The notes under the pieces were generated by a model. That model searched no databases and was not told the DNA's origin. It was given only the letters and a program-made list of their open reading frames with translations. 26,215 nucleotides of DNA from a virus, in IMG/VR virus record IMGVR_UViG_3300023176_002312, positions 1-26,215 of that record; one strand, given 5' to 3'. Positions within the stretch are counted from its first letter, which is position 1. The number at the start of each line of letters is the position of its first letter. The position numbers and the translations under genes are program-made. Of this stretch, positions 17,301-24,057 are shown one piece after another.

Positions 17301-20300
17301 TTGTCGAGCAGGTTGTCGTTGGTAGTGGAGGTCAAAACTTTACAGATGGTCAATATTTTGATGTTGGACTTGATGGTGGATCTGGAACAGGTCTGCGTGG
17401 AAATATCATTGTTTCTGGTGGAGCAGTTACCGAGGTAACTGTAACTAGTTCTGGAACAGGATACAATAATGATTTCACTATCACTCCAAATCCAGTTGAA
17501 ATTGGTTCTGGAACTGGTCTTGTTCTTCTCGGTAAAATTAGTACAGTCAACAGACAATATGCTAACGTCTCTCTTGATGTTCAGCGTGTTTCGGATCTGA
17601 CTATTTCTGCTGATGCTTACGGAACAATTGGTGTTGCTAGATTCAAAAAATCCCAATTCAAATTGGGTGAATCTGGTAATGGTTCTGTTGATATCAAAAC
17701 TGGTCCAGATAGTGGACTTGACGCTGACCTACTTGATGGCGCACAGGGTAGTTTCTATACCAATGCTTCCAATATCAGTTCTGGTACATTAGATTCAGAC
17801 AGACTATCTGGAACTTATAACATTGCTATTTCTGGTCAGTCTGCCAACACAATTAGACTACTAACTGGTACTACAAACCCATCTTCAAACCCACTACCAA
17901 AAGACTTTGCTTCTGGTGTTGTTCTAAACACTGTATTCAATAGTTCCAATGGATTGTCTACAGCATATCCAGATATCACTGGTATTGATCCAGATGATCC
18001 ACTTTCAACTCCAACATCAACCAAACATATGGTTATGACCCTCCGTAATGAGGGATCTGGAATTTCGACTGCTGGTGGTGTAAGACAACTAGCATTTGCT
18101 GATGATAATAACATCTACATCCGTGGATCTGGAACCGAAGCTGCGTCCGAGACTACATTTGGTTCTTGGAATAAGATTTGGTCGTCTGGAAACCATGGAA
18201 TTAATTCTCTACTTGATGCTGATAAACTTGACAACAAAGAAGGTCTTTGGTATCAAGACGCTTGGAATATCAAAACTAATGAACTATTCAATACTAGAAT
18301 CCCAACTTGGATGAGTTCAACCAAGTTCCGCAATCAAATTGAAGTTAAGTCTTACAGTGGAACTGATGTTTACTATAGAATTCTAGTTAGAAAGGCATTA
18401 GATGTTAATCCTGGTGGAGACTACGAGGCAAACTCTCAAGTCAACGTATATAATATCGGTAAACAGGATATCACTGACTTCTTTATTACTTCCACGGCAC
18501 AAAACATTGATAACGATGATCCAACAAATACTTATACCATTCTAATTGGTAGAGTTCCTTCTGGTGGAGATCTATCAACTGCCGCTTTCATTGGTTTTGC
18601 TGGTGAGGAAGAACCATTTGAAAACTACGAAATTTATGATGCCAATACTTACACATCAGCAAAACTTGGCAATGATGCTGGTTCAGGATTCTTACAGCTA
18701 GGAAGAAGAGATGGAACTGCTTCAAGTCCATACATTCATTTCAATTCATCTGCTACAGCTGCGGTAGATGGTAATAGTGATCCAACGTACAATGCTGCCA
18801 TTATTGCTTCTGGTGGTGATGGAACTGAGGGATCTGGAACACTTGAATTCAAGGTTGCTAATGAAAACGCATTGGAAATCAATGGCAGTGTTATTTGGAA
18901 CGCATCTAACGTAGCATTCAATAGTGCTAACGTTGCTACAACATATACTGGCGGCGGGGATCCTATCCTAAGATCTGCTGTAATGCGTGATTCTTTGGGT
19001 AATTTTGATGCTGGAACGATTACTGCTTCACTAACTGGTGCTGCTTCTCTCAACGTTCTGAGAGCAGGTGATGACATGACTGGTCCTTTGACCATTGGAA
19101 ATGTTGACGCAGCTAATCAAGCATTAGAAGTTTCTGGTAGAGCAGACTTCTTGAGCAATATCACCGTTGCTACAAACCTCACCGTTGATTCTGGAACACT
19201 TTATGTAAACGCTACTAATAATAGAGTTAGCATCAATACCCCAATTGATGGTGGAACAGGATCATTTATTGAAACTAATCCACTCAAGTTGAATGTTTAT
19301 TCTGCTTCTGGAAGTTTGTTATTCCAATCAAATACCGCACTCTCAACAAATACCGACTTCTACCAAGCATCAGTATTCAATAAAGTGGATGGTGGTGAAA
19401 CTGGATTACTTCTACAGCATGGTGCTACAACGACAGCACAATGGGGTATCTCTACTGTAAGAACTGGAAATTATGTTGGCAATCTTATCTTCAGAACAAG
19501 AACTGCTAATGCTACAAATGCCCTGAGACTAACTATCACAAATGGTGGAGACCTACTTCCTGGTACTGATAGTGATCAAGATCTCGGAAGCTCCACTCTA
19601 AGATGGCAAACTATTCATGGTGATGTCTACTTAGCAAAAGACAGTCTAAGAATTGGCGATGCTTCTACTAACGCCGAAGCGGATGTTCAATTCAAGGGTG
19701 CTGGTGCTTCTCCTGGTGGTGGTAGAAACTTCCGTGTTGGTAACAACATTGGTGCTGGTGTAGATGTATTTGCTATTTACTCTTCTGGAACTGATGGTGG
19801 AACTGATTGGAAGAACACTCTCGCAACTCCTCTTGCTCCAGCGTTAGCAATTCAGGGAACTAATAATAGACTTGCCATCAATACAACTGACTTCTCTGGA
19901 ACCGATAACACAGATCCAGATAACCCAGTAAATAGAGATTACATTTTGAATGTTGGTGGAGATGTCAATATCAATGGTCAGTTGTTCCAAAACAATGCTG
20001 AGTTTGTCACTTCAAGATGGACAGAAGCAACCAATGGTGATGATATTTACAGACTGTCTAGAGTTGGTATCAACAAAGCAGATCCAGAATATACTTTGGA
20101 TTGCGATGGAGACTTCAACGTAACTGGTGCTCTTTATGTAAACGGTATCGTCAAGTGGATTGATGCTGGTGGAATTATAAATATTGCTGGACAGACCATT
20201 TCTGAAAATCTAACCACACCACAGAACTCAATTCTGTATAGTTATGGAAATATAACTATAAATAGTGGATATGCGGTAACAGTTGGTGCTGGTACTTCTT

Positions 20301-20314
20301 GGACAATTTACTAA
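11342..20314 (+). CDS. Giant (2990-aa) tail-fibre-like virion protein with beta-helix-type core and twin helical modules
   Basis: Order of parts: an N-terminal head with two GGSGYTLAP / GSGYTSPPTI beta repeats (about 65-140); 'IYVSSQIGSDLNDGRSA' and 'PVRTIKKA' (about 295-325), the signature that opens right-handed parallel beta-helix proteins; Ser/Thr-rich beta segments; two related alpha-helical modules (about 770-1018 and 1028-1183); a second beta-helix-like part (about 1200-1390, 'GYASITNSATNFGTFALRG'); a fibre shaft with 'QKAVRDYITNNLG', another GGSGYTVAPTI repeat, and 'DADLLDG' / 'LLDADKLDN' repeats (about 1600-2320); and a tail with 'DSDQDLGSSTLRWQTI' and a closing 'GAGTSWTIY'. No membrane segment or signal peptide. 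It has its own late-type promoter box and a good ribosome site, and is followed by a glycine-rich tip-like gene. The length is far above T4 gp37 (about 1026 aa). The role as a long fibre or side appendage is inferred from motifs and order. Confidence 0.85.
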   Translation: MSFHINSDKEKIRGVNPKLIGDNEATIRIGTGSDEREVFRAQLDPNSNLPRVGINRTGQKVNNIDVTAGGSGYTLAPNVVVSAPGAGGTQALASAFIFNGSVTSIAVNDPGSGYTSPPTITITGGNGAGATAEAFLDTIDFELDINGAIRTSTSIISDTARVLNLDIENFVTPDLEHRGPNLKTYMNATGTIWAANVILQKDDYRYFGQNVYQALNSGQTGNIGPVHGDGVALNGEVQFKHIGFRVIDENAPYYLETGQSGIFPRSITPLLGDRSDKIATTEYVLNLATNDVGGRIYVSSQIGSDLNDGRSAVNPVRTIKKAAQLAWATPGVKETLVVSGGDYVEDNPISLPPDCSVVGDNLRLVIIRPANPNKHIFKFGDKNYVTGVTYRDQIDSNGDSVATWDYAMVFDDKQRILVDYDANGDFGTNFPIGHQIFGPNRFRVAFQNNTGLSNLTTGLEVVGVNTGARAGVIDVVFTTTTGASAYISGTIDVQLNSGSFVEGEQYNYITSAATGAAISLTISQTAGTNTLRFTDDPTADIPVGTYVYLDDTTDANFTAGYYQVGSIDDASAPTYWDVLFIPILNAPSWDTSASASITINEATPTINVIDTTSLRSIRAEGEVVSVDDDIVATLPITRLDFSLQGDPSIATGGFQEAQFGSAEDLGGVVFYTNDLVGRSNIHDFKEGQEIIITGLPTSNPDLSALNGKQRIYKVIEDADGRARRFVIPKKFPGLATPDLDPGEFATVKSYAKAVTISLLNSPNKFQISTPVDRRYQDACLLIKNNRDFIADEVVGRINDEFKKEYYSAYNIDNVANTFDVFLGTSNYEHTYVSGGTVTWNATNYTITDFVWDNASTGVATITLSGTPGFAEDDIVKLSNILVECSNGQKLYPSFSIPVDDEQCRQDIVHFLNALTRDLEFGSNHNVLEAGTKYIVGAKIDYVENEIIQTVRAIEYARELAIFAMCNWRTGNRTPGDPLYTPQYSTLDRYFDDTVITATAGTPACANVASAISTLSYLFIDVVANNTSGTYLDAAYLIGRNKDLIAHQALLDTQAQYPSLGLSNTHERKCLRDIGYILRGLIRDLSLGGNSGIVTAAQAYFTGNVLNGVEANQIAETRYAYQRVATYAIAAMRNWTDGSGNAITTSSDIPQFTDNTILADPGDPDCANVASSITTEMDLLDSILEYGEDDTSPTAVAPTSVTKTYGTLYDFSDIVTYPDSYIYDFNNQRVAIRGDFDDYPIIEASPYTQNASVISFLGGSGALVDGSKVKQPNCPFPGLELDGTASFPNQGKSMVAAAFTIVSFGGTGYRIIEDGYVQLVSVFVIFCQDGVLSESGGYASITNSATNFGTFALRGKGYRREAYEFDVATVDVVSQTATGRTTLTVSGLGREPLEHYVAKFDGFTNFDPEREFFIDAVTNVTVGPPFSATITLEEGTGQPLQLIRDSDGAVITGLTNLQNALTPQGNNATIRLHRPSIVNSSSHTWEFAGSGTNYLALPENGGTKIEAYEQVSEDYGRVYCSGTDELGDFKVGTFARIENRTGNITFTGTVTISEVEFLKLKGGDVVVTGFDASNTLGGANATDSKLPTQKAVRDYITNNLGPYINKPYSTNAVPRALVELTDSGKISVDQIPALRPFSVYTVADQAARLEIEGALAGDIAIQQDTSQSFILNNDLDSLFLGFAVDPTLQFTLQNVYTGTPSTGRIQATEYREGVVYQINITNGGSGYTVAPTIQITGGNPDPGGVAATATCTIANGEVVTVTITTNAGYKGGFGYTTTPTVTFSAPPGAGSQATGTALLESRLYGNIVNNIKMVDTDTFDDDAAATININRVVNTSGNTNSNWVSLSTNQIAASDITSGVIETDRLASGGAANSFTFLRGDQNWALAVQSIKGAESRYFAQLYSVATVGSSQLIFTTNSNTLIGHEVIPNVAGIANDTSINGVITTGGLTTVSINNPLTAEIAAGTVIEFERGASPLVFESSYTLGGFVEQVVVGSGGQNFTDGQYFDVGLDGGSGTGLRGNIIVSGGAVTEVTVTSSGTGYNNDFTITPNPVEIGSGTGLVLLGKISTVNRQYANVSLDVQRVSDLTISADAYGTIGVARFKKSQFKLGESGNGSVDIKTGPDSGLDADLLDGAQGSFYTNASNISSGTLDSDRLSGTYNIAISGQSANTIRLLTGTTNPSSNPLPKDFASGVVLNTVFNSSNGLSTAYPDITGIDPDDPLSTPTSTKHMVMTLRNEGSGISTAGGVRQLAFADDNNIYIRGSGTEAASETTFGSWNKIWSSGNHGINSLLDADKLDNKEGLWYQDAWNIKTNELFNTRIPTWMSSTKFRNQIEVKSYSGTDVYYRILVRKALDVNPGGDYEANSQVNVYNIGKQDITDFFITSTAQNIDNDDPTNTYTILIGRVPSGGDLSTAAFIGFAGEEEPFENYEIYDANTYTSAKLGNDAGSGFLQLGRRDGTASSPYIHFNSSATAAVDGNSDPTYNAAIIASGGDGTEGSGTLEFKVANENALEINGSVIWNASNVAFNSANVATTYTGGGDPILRSAVMRDSLGNFDAGTITASLTGAASLNVLRAGDDMTGPLTIGNVDAANQALEVSGRADFLSNITVATNLTVDSGTLYVNATNNRVSINTPIDGGTGSFIETNPLKLNVYSASGSLLFQSNTALSTNTDFYQASVFNKVDGGETGLLLQHGATTTAQWGISTVRTGNYVGNLIFRTRTANATNALRLTITNGGDLLPGTDSDQDLGSSTLRWQTIHGDVYLAKDSLRIGDASTNAEADVQFKGAGASPGGGRNFRVGNNIGAGVDVFAIYSSGTDGGTDWKNTLATPLAPALAIQGTNNRLAINTTDFSGTDNTDPDNPVNRDYILNVGGDVNINGQLFQNNAEFVTSRWTEATNGDDIYRLSRVGINKADPEYTLDCDGDFNVTGALYVNGIVKWIDAGGIINIAGQTISENLTTPQNSILYSYGNITINSGYAVTVGAGTSWTIY
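13651..14890 (+). repeat. Two related helical modules inside the giant fibre gene
   Basis: Module 1 (about 13651-14390) and module 2 (about 14430-14890) share an ordered set of elements: DACLLIKNNRDFIADEV / DAAYLIGRNKDLIAHQA; CRQDIVHFLNALTRDLEFG / CLRDIGYILRGLIRDLSLG; N-x-x-V...A-x-x-Y; YARELAIFAMCNW / YQRVATYAIAAMRNW; and ACANVASAIST / DCANVASSITT. Module 1 is longer because of a beta insertion after its first helix (about 13760-14000). The helical character contrasts with the beta-rich rest of the protein. Confidence 0.75.
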
Positions 20315-20339
20315 GTTGTAAAACTTTCTATTAGGAACT

Positions 20340-21371
20340 ATGTCAGAATTAAATGTTGGAAGATTGAATGCCACTGGAAGTGGTGTAAAATTCCCCTCAT
20401 TCGCAACAGCGAACTTACCAGCTGGTGAGATCGGACTAACTGTTTGGGATACGGATGATGAGAAACTAAAAATTTATAATGGAGCTAACTGGGTTGAAGT
20501 TCCTGGTCAAGCAGATCACCCAGTTGGTAACCAAGCATTTTCATATACGGGAAATGATCAATCTTGGGTTGTTCCCGAAAACGTAACCAAGATCAGAATT
20601 AAGGTCTGGGGCGGCGGCGGAGGCGGCGGCGGTAAATCTGGATGGTCAGATGGTGGTCGCGGAGGCGGCGGCGGATACGCCAGTGGCATTATGGATGTTA
20701 CACCAGGAACCGCTTACACAGTTGTAGTGGGTGCTAGTGGTGTACAAAGATCTCCAACACAAACATATGGTGGCGGAGGAAGAGCAAATAATGCTTGGGG
20801 TCCTGGATCTGGTGGTGGTCTTTCTGGAGTGTTCAACGGAGGAAACTCAGTATTTTCTGGATATACTCCACAAACTGGAGCATTTTCTAGAGTTCTTCTA
20901 GTAGCTGGTGGCGGTGGTGGCGGTGGTGCTAACCGCAACCCAGGTTCTACCAATGGTGGTGGAGGTGGCGGAACTTCTGGTTCTAACGGTACATCTAACT
21001 ATGGTGGAAACAACGGTACTGGAGCATCACAGTCTTCTGCTGGATCAAGTAACTGCACTACTGCTGCTGGTCAACTAAGAGGTGGTGATGTTAATGGTCC
21101 ATATGGCGGCGGCGGTGGCGGCGGTTATTATGGCGGAGGTGCTGGTTGCTATCAAGAACCACTTGATATGGGTGGTGGCGGTGGTGGATCTGGTTACGTT
21201 TCCGCTGCCGTTTCTCAAGGTGTGCTAGTTTCTGGTGGTAATGGAACTGGAACTACTGCTGGAGGATCTCCTGGCAACAGTGCTGACGCTGATGGACAAG
21301 GTGCTGGTACAGGTGGTAATTACGATCAGGCAGGAAGTCCTGGTAGAGTTGTTATCTCTTGGCCCTACTAA
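20340..21371 (+). CDS. Glycine-rich fibre-tip / adhesin-like protein
   Basis: 343 residues. The N-terminus (about 1-60; 'ELNVGRLNATGSGVKFPSF', 'GLTVWDTDDEKLKIYNGANW') resembles the attachment segment used by many T4-like cyanophage fibre proteins. Then 'TWVVPENVTKIRIKVWGGGGGGGG'-type sequence (the strand order is SWVVP, KIRIKVWG, poly-Gly) begins a glycine-rich domain (about 85-343) with runs of Gly, YASGIMDVTPG, YTVVVGASG, VLLVAGGGGGGG and a final 'GRVVISWPY'. This matches the general Gly-rich domain found at phage fibre tips, and T-even gp38 adhesins likewise use glycine-rich segments to present host-binding loops. Two Cys (in SNCTTAAG and AGCYQEP) could pair. AGGA lies only 3 bases before the ATG, so initiation may depend on coupling. 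It follows the giant fibre gene, like gp38 after gp37 in T-even phages. Receptor binding is inferred. Confidence 0.7.
   Translation: MSELNVGRLNATGSGVKFPSFATANLPAGEIGLTVWDTDDEKLKIYNGANWVEVPGQADHPVGNQAFSYTGNDQSWVVPENVTKIRIKVWGGGGGGGGKSGWSDGGRGGGGGYASGIMDVTPGTAYTVVVGASGVQRSPTQTYGGGGRANNAWGPGSGGGLSGVFNGGNSVFSGYTPQTGAFSRVLLVAGGGGGGGANRNPGSTNGGGGGGTSGSNGTSNYGGNNGTGASQSSAGSSNCTTAAGQLRGGDVNGPYGGGGGGGYYGGGAGCYQEPLDMGGGGGGSGYVSAAVSQGVLVSGGNGTGTTAGGSPGNSADADGQGAGTGGNYDQAGSPGRVVISWPY
20608..20632 (+). repeat. GGC-rich triplet run coding for poly-glycine
   Basis: A run of GGC/GGA/GGT codons, the most G+C-rich short stretch in the window, encodes eight consecutive glycines. Similar shorter runs occur at about 20659-20675, 20908-20930 and 21104-21138. 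Mixed third bases (gga, ggt) interrupt perfect triplet repetition. Confidence 0.8.
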
Positions 21372-21959
21372 TCACCTAAATTTAGGACCACAAACCCATC
21401 CAACTAAAGCATATCTAGTACCTTCTGTTACTGGCAATACTTCATGAAGAATGTAGGATGGAAATGATGTCATCGTTCCGATTTCTTTATCGGCAATAAT
21501 AGCAGTATCACTATAATAAAATCTTAAATCTCCTCCAGTATACTCCTCTTCTTTTGAAAGTTGTATACTGAAGGAGATTTTTCTTGGTCTAGTTTCATAT
21601 TCTCCCATGTCCAAATGTTTACCATAAAAATCACCGTCTGATGTATATTCAGTAAATTGAAGATTTTGAATTAGATCAATATCAAATTTGTAGTATTCGG
21701 AATTTAGCAAATTTACAGCATCAGTTATTTTTTGAAATATCCATTCGTTCTCTCGAATATCCGATCTAATCCAAGAAAGTTTACATTTTCTATAACTAAA
21801 ATCCTGAACTTTATCGCCAATCATCGCATCAGTTTTTGATGAGTGTGTTTCCGATTTCCCAATTTCTATAATTTTTTCAATTTCTTTATTTGAAAAAATA
21901 TTTTTTATAGTGGCATAAGGAACATTATTATATTTTTGAGTCCACCAAGAATATTCCAT
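21372..21959 (-). CDS. 2-oxoglutarate/Fe(II)-dependent oxygenase, prolyl-4-hydroxylase-like
   Basis: 195 residues. The double-stranded beta-helix core shows the iron triad and 2OG anchor in order: His115-x-Asp117 in 'FYGKHLDMGE', His172 in 'SYILHEVLPV' and Arg182 in 'TEGTRYALVGWV'. The 'GGDLRFYYSD' strand and the 'EVLPVTEGTRYALVGW' ending are typical of the P4H/PKHD-type branch. Such enzymes hydroxylate an unactivated C-H bond using O2 and 2OG, releasing succinate and CO2; the substrate here is unknown (protein side chain or small molecule). It is the last gene of the five-gene minus-strand cassette, starting 2 bases after the halogenase stop. Its stop codon directly abuts the stop of the convergent glycine-rich gene. 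Fold and chemistry are well supported; substrate and role are not. Confidence 0.85.
   Translation of the reverse strand: MEYSWWTQKYNNVPYATIKNIFSNKEIEKIIEIGKSETHSSKTDAMIGDKVQDFSYRKCKLSWIRSDIRENEWIFQKITDAVNLLNSEYYKFDIDLIQNLQFTEYTSDGDFYGKHLDMGEYETRPRKISFSIQLSKEEEYTGGDLRFYYSDTAIIADKEIGTMTSFPSYILHEVLPVTEGTRYALVGWVCGPKFR
21375..21386. repeat. Perfect 12-bp palindrome at the convergent junction
   Basis: CCTAAATTTAGG is its own reverse complement and lies within the last codons of the minus-strand oxygenase (T-K-F-R region), just inside the point where the plus and minus transcription units meet. It lacks a loop and a T-tract, so it is not an intrinsic terminator. Confidence 0.5.
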
Positions 21960-21961
21960 AG

Positions 21962-23452
21962 TTAGTTTACAAAATCAATAAATGTTTCGATAGAAGATGA
22001 TACCCGATAAAAACTAGAAATTTTATCTAAATGATCGTTTAGTTCTTCTTCTAAAATTTCTTCTGGAATATTCCATGTTTTGAAGATAGACTCAATCGTT
22101 TCTTTATTGAAGTGACCCAATCCAGCCAAAACAGGATTCCATAAAATTTGGTTGGTTGATCCATAGTAGGTCTCAAAATCATCCCACCTAGTTAATCTCT
22201 CTTTACTAAGACTCAAAATTTCAGAAACTTTGTCAGTGATTTGTTTTTCATTTGTCACGTAATTCCAAAATTCTGTGTCTGTTCTTCCTCCAGTGTAATG
22301 TAATGAGATAAAGTCAACCATATTATCACACAATTTTGCTGTTCTCTTATTATATCCACTAACAACACTAGCAGAAAGAGTTCTATCAATGTCGTCATTG
22401 AAACAATTGCGTATAAAATCATTGATTTGGCAGACAGCGCAATGAATTTGTGTTGCCTGCATTGGTTCTACAGAAAGATTTGCCAAACCAATAGATACGC
22501 AGTTGCCATTGATAGACTTTTTCAATCTATTAGATTTAAATTTCCAGTTATTCTTTACTTTGATTTTAGATCCAAAGTATTCTTCAACCTCTTCAATGGC
22601 ACCGTCCTTATCCAAAAATTTATCACAGAATACATAACCTCGTTGAGTTGAATATTGTTTGAAGATTTCAAACATCCACCCAGCGTTCATAGCATTGGCA
22701 TTAGTATACGCATGTTTTTTTGGATCTTCATCTAAAACATCAAAAACAATACATTCATTTAGAGGTAAATAATCAGAGTAGTCTTTAGTTTCTACATCCA
22801 ATTCTTTTGATAAAATTCTAGCATAACCACTACAATCAAAGAACAGATCTCCTTCAACAACAGAACCATTCTCTAGAGTAACACTTTTGATTTTTTCTTC
22901 TTCTGTTGATACTTCTTTGATAGTAGAGTCAATAACAGATACTCCATTCTTGACAGACAGATCTCTAAAATATTCTCCAGTTTTATAGTTATCTAAGTGG
23001 TATGAGTGTAGCCCATAGTCATAAAAATTTATTCCGCCATTTTCAATAGAGAAAGAAGTTCTATCTCTATTACTCAGATATCCAGTAGCACTAGTATCAT
23101 CAACATCTTTATCTTTTAAAATACTGTAGAACAAAGTGCTATCAAGAAAATTTCCAGATGTAGCAGTTCCTTCGATAGGAGAGAAAAAAGAACTACCTTT
23201 AGTTGTCCAGTTGTTGAATTTTACTCCAAGCTTCGGAATCACATTTGCTTTCTTGATAAAATCAAATTCATTGATTTCAAAAAATGGTTCTGTAAGAATT
23301 CTTCTGAACACACCCGTTACTCCCTCACCAACACCAATGGTTGGAATTTTGGAACTGGAGATATTGATATATTCATGATTGGGTCGAATTTTAGACAACA
23401 TAAAAGTTGTAATCCACCCAGCTGTGCCACCACCAACAATTACGATTTTCAT
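21962..23452 (-). CDS. Flavin-dependent (tryptophan-type) halogenase
   Basis: 496 residues, near the usual 500-530 of the family. The FAD-binding start is 'MKIVIVGGGTAGW' (GxGxxG region at 7-13) and 'GVGEGV' follows at 40-45. The family's catalytic Lys is probably Lys74 in 'PKLGVKFNNW'. 'DLFFDCSGYARIL' (202-214) is the second FAD motif, and 'SVEPMQATQIH' matches the family's EP(L)E...IH element. The signature WxWxIP is altered to W-M-F-E-I-F (259-264). The family uses FADH2 and O2 to make hypohalous acid from a halide, which forms a Lys chloramine (or equivalent) that halogenates electron-rich aromatics. A cyanophage member, VirX1, has been described as a broad iodinating/halogenating enzyme (established literature, recalled). 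No flavin reductase is seen nearby, so a host one would be needed. Overlaps the methyltransferase by 4 bases. Confidence 0.85.
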   Translation of the reverse strand: MKIVIVGGGTAGWITTFMLSKIRPNHEYINISSSKIPTIGVGEGVTGVFRRILTEPFFEINEFDFIKKANVIPKLGVKFNNWTTKGSSFFSPIEGTATSGNFLDSTLFYSILKDKDVDDTSATGYLSNRDRTSFSIENGGINFYDYGLHSYHLDNYKTGEYFRDLSVKNGVSVIDSTIKEVSTEEEKIKSVTLENGSVVEGDLFFDCSGYARILSKELDVETKDYSDYLPLNECIVFDVLDEDPKKHAYTNANAMNAGWMFEIFKQYSTQRGYVFCDKFLDKDGAIEEVEEYFGSKIKVKNNWKFKSNRLKKSINGNCVSIGLANLSVEPMQATQIHCAVCQINDFIRNCFNDDIDRTLSASVVSGYNKRTAKLCDNMVDFISLHYTGGRTDTEFWNYVTNEKQITDKVSEILSLSKERLTRWDDFETYYGSTNQILWNPVLAGLGHFNKETIESIFKTWNIPEEILEEELNDHLDKISSFYRVSSSIETFIDFVN

Positions 23453-24057
23453 TTGTTCTTATACCAAATCCATGTGTTGTCATATGTACTCATTTGGGAT
23501 TGTAGATTATTAGTTTCTCTAAATCCCATTACTGCTAATTTAATTGCTGGACAATTCCAGTCATGACCAGCAAAAATTCCGCCGTCTTTTACTTTTGGAT
23601 ACCAGACTTCTAAGTCATTTTTAGCCTGTTCAAATGACATGTAAGTATCGATGAAAATGAAGTCTAAAGATTTATCTTCTACTTTCTGTGCCGCTTCATT
23701 GCTATCCATTTCGTAGAATATAATTTTTTCTTCATGACCAGAGTATTGCTGGTTATGGTATGAAGTCAATTTGATGTACTCAATTTGTTTCTTGTCTACA
23801 CAATATGCAGGTGTCTTGCCGTCATAATCATCTTTTAGATAATCCGCATATGGTTCATAAGAATCTACGCCATAAAGTTTCGAAACGTTGGGACAGTTTT
23901 GTAAAATAGTCAAAAAACTATCTCCCCTGTAAACTCCTATTTCAGCACCAACTAAATTGTCTCCGTGTAAATTTATACAATGAATGATGCTTTTGATATC
24001 TGTTTGGGCATCTTTATAATTGTAGAACGGATCACTAATAATCAAATGTTTTTCCAT
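23449..24057 (-). CDS. Class I SAM-dependent methyltransferase (Methyltransf_24-like)
   Basis: 202 residues with the Rossmann methyltransferase layout: SAM-binding motif I 'GAEIGVYRGDSF' (37-48), acidic residue at the end of strand 2 (Asp65 in 'LYGVDSYEPY'), 'LDFIFIDTYMSFEQAKNDL' (131-149) and 'KDGGIFAGHDW' (157-167). The IDxxxxFExxKxDLxxW...GGxxxGHDW ordering is characteristic of the Methyltransf_24 group seen in sugar and natural-product tailoring and in cyanophage genomes. Its acceptor cannot be read from sequence. It overlaps the upstream oxygenase gene by 16 bases and the downstream halogenase gene by 4 (ATGA), so the three are likely translated together. The C-terminus 'TYDNTWIWYKNK' is short with no extra domain. 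Fold confident, substrate unknown. Confidence 0.8.
   Translation of the reverse strand: MEKHLIISDPFYNYKDAQTDIKSIIHCINLHGDNLVGAEIGVYRGDSFLTILQNCPNVSKLYGVDSYEPYADYLKDDYDGKTPAYCVDKKQIEYIKLTSYHNQQYSGHEEKIIFYEMDSNEAAQKVEDKSLDFIFIDTYMSFEQAKNDLEVWYPKVKDGGIFAGHDWNCPAIKLAVMGFRETNNLQSQMSTYDNTWIWYKNK

Noticed and set aside
15798-17438. Leu-rich plus-strand frames inside the giant gene (about 16023-16352, 16503-16736, 17223-17438)
   Set aside because: They are +1 shadows of the fibre gene; the Leu/Val-rich content arises from the Gly/Ser/Thr codons of the true frame, so they are not holin- or membrane-protein genes.
21375-21386. Bidirectional terminator at the convergent junction
   Set aside because: CCTAAATTTAGG has no loop, only four G-C pairs and no T-tract on either side.
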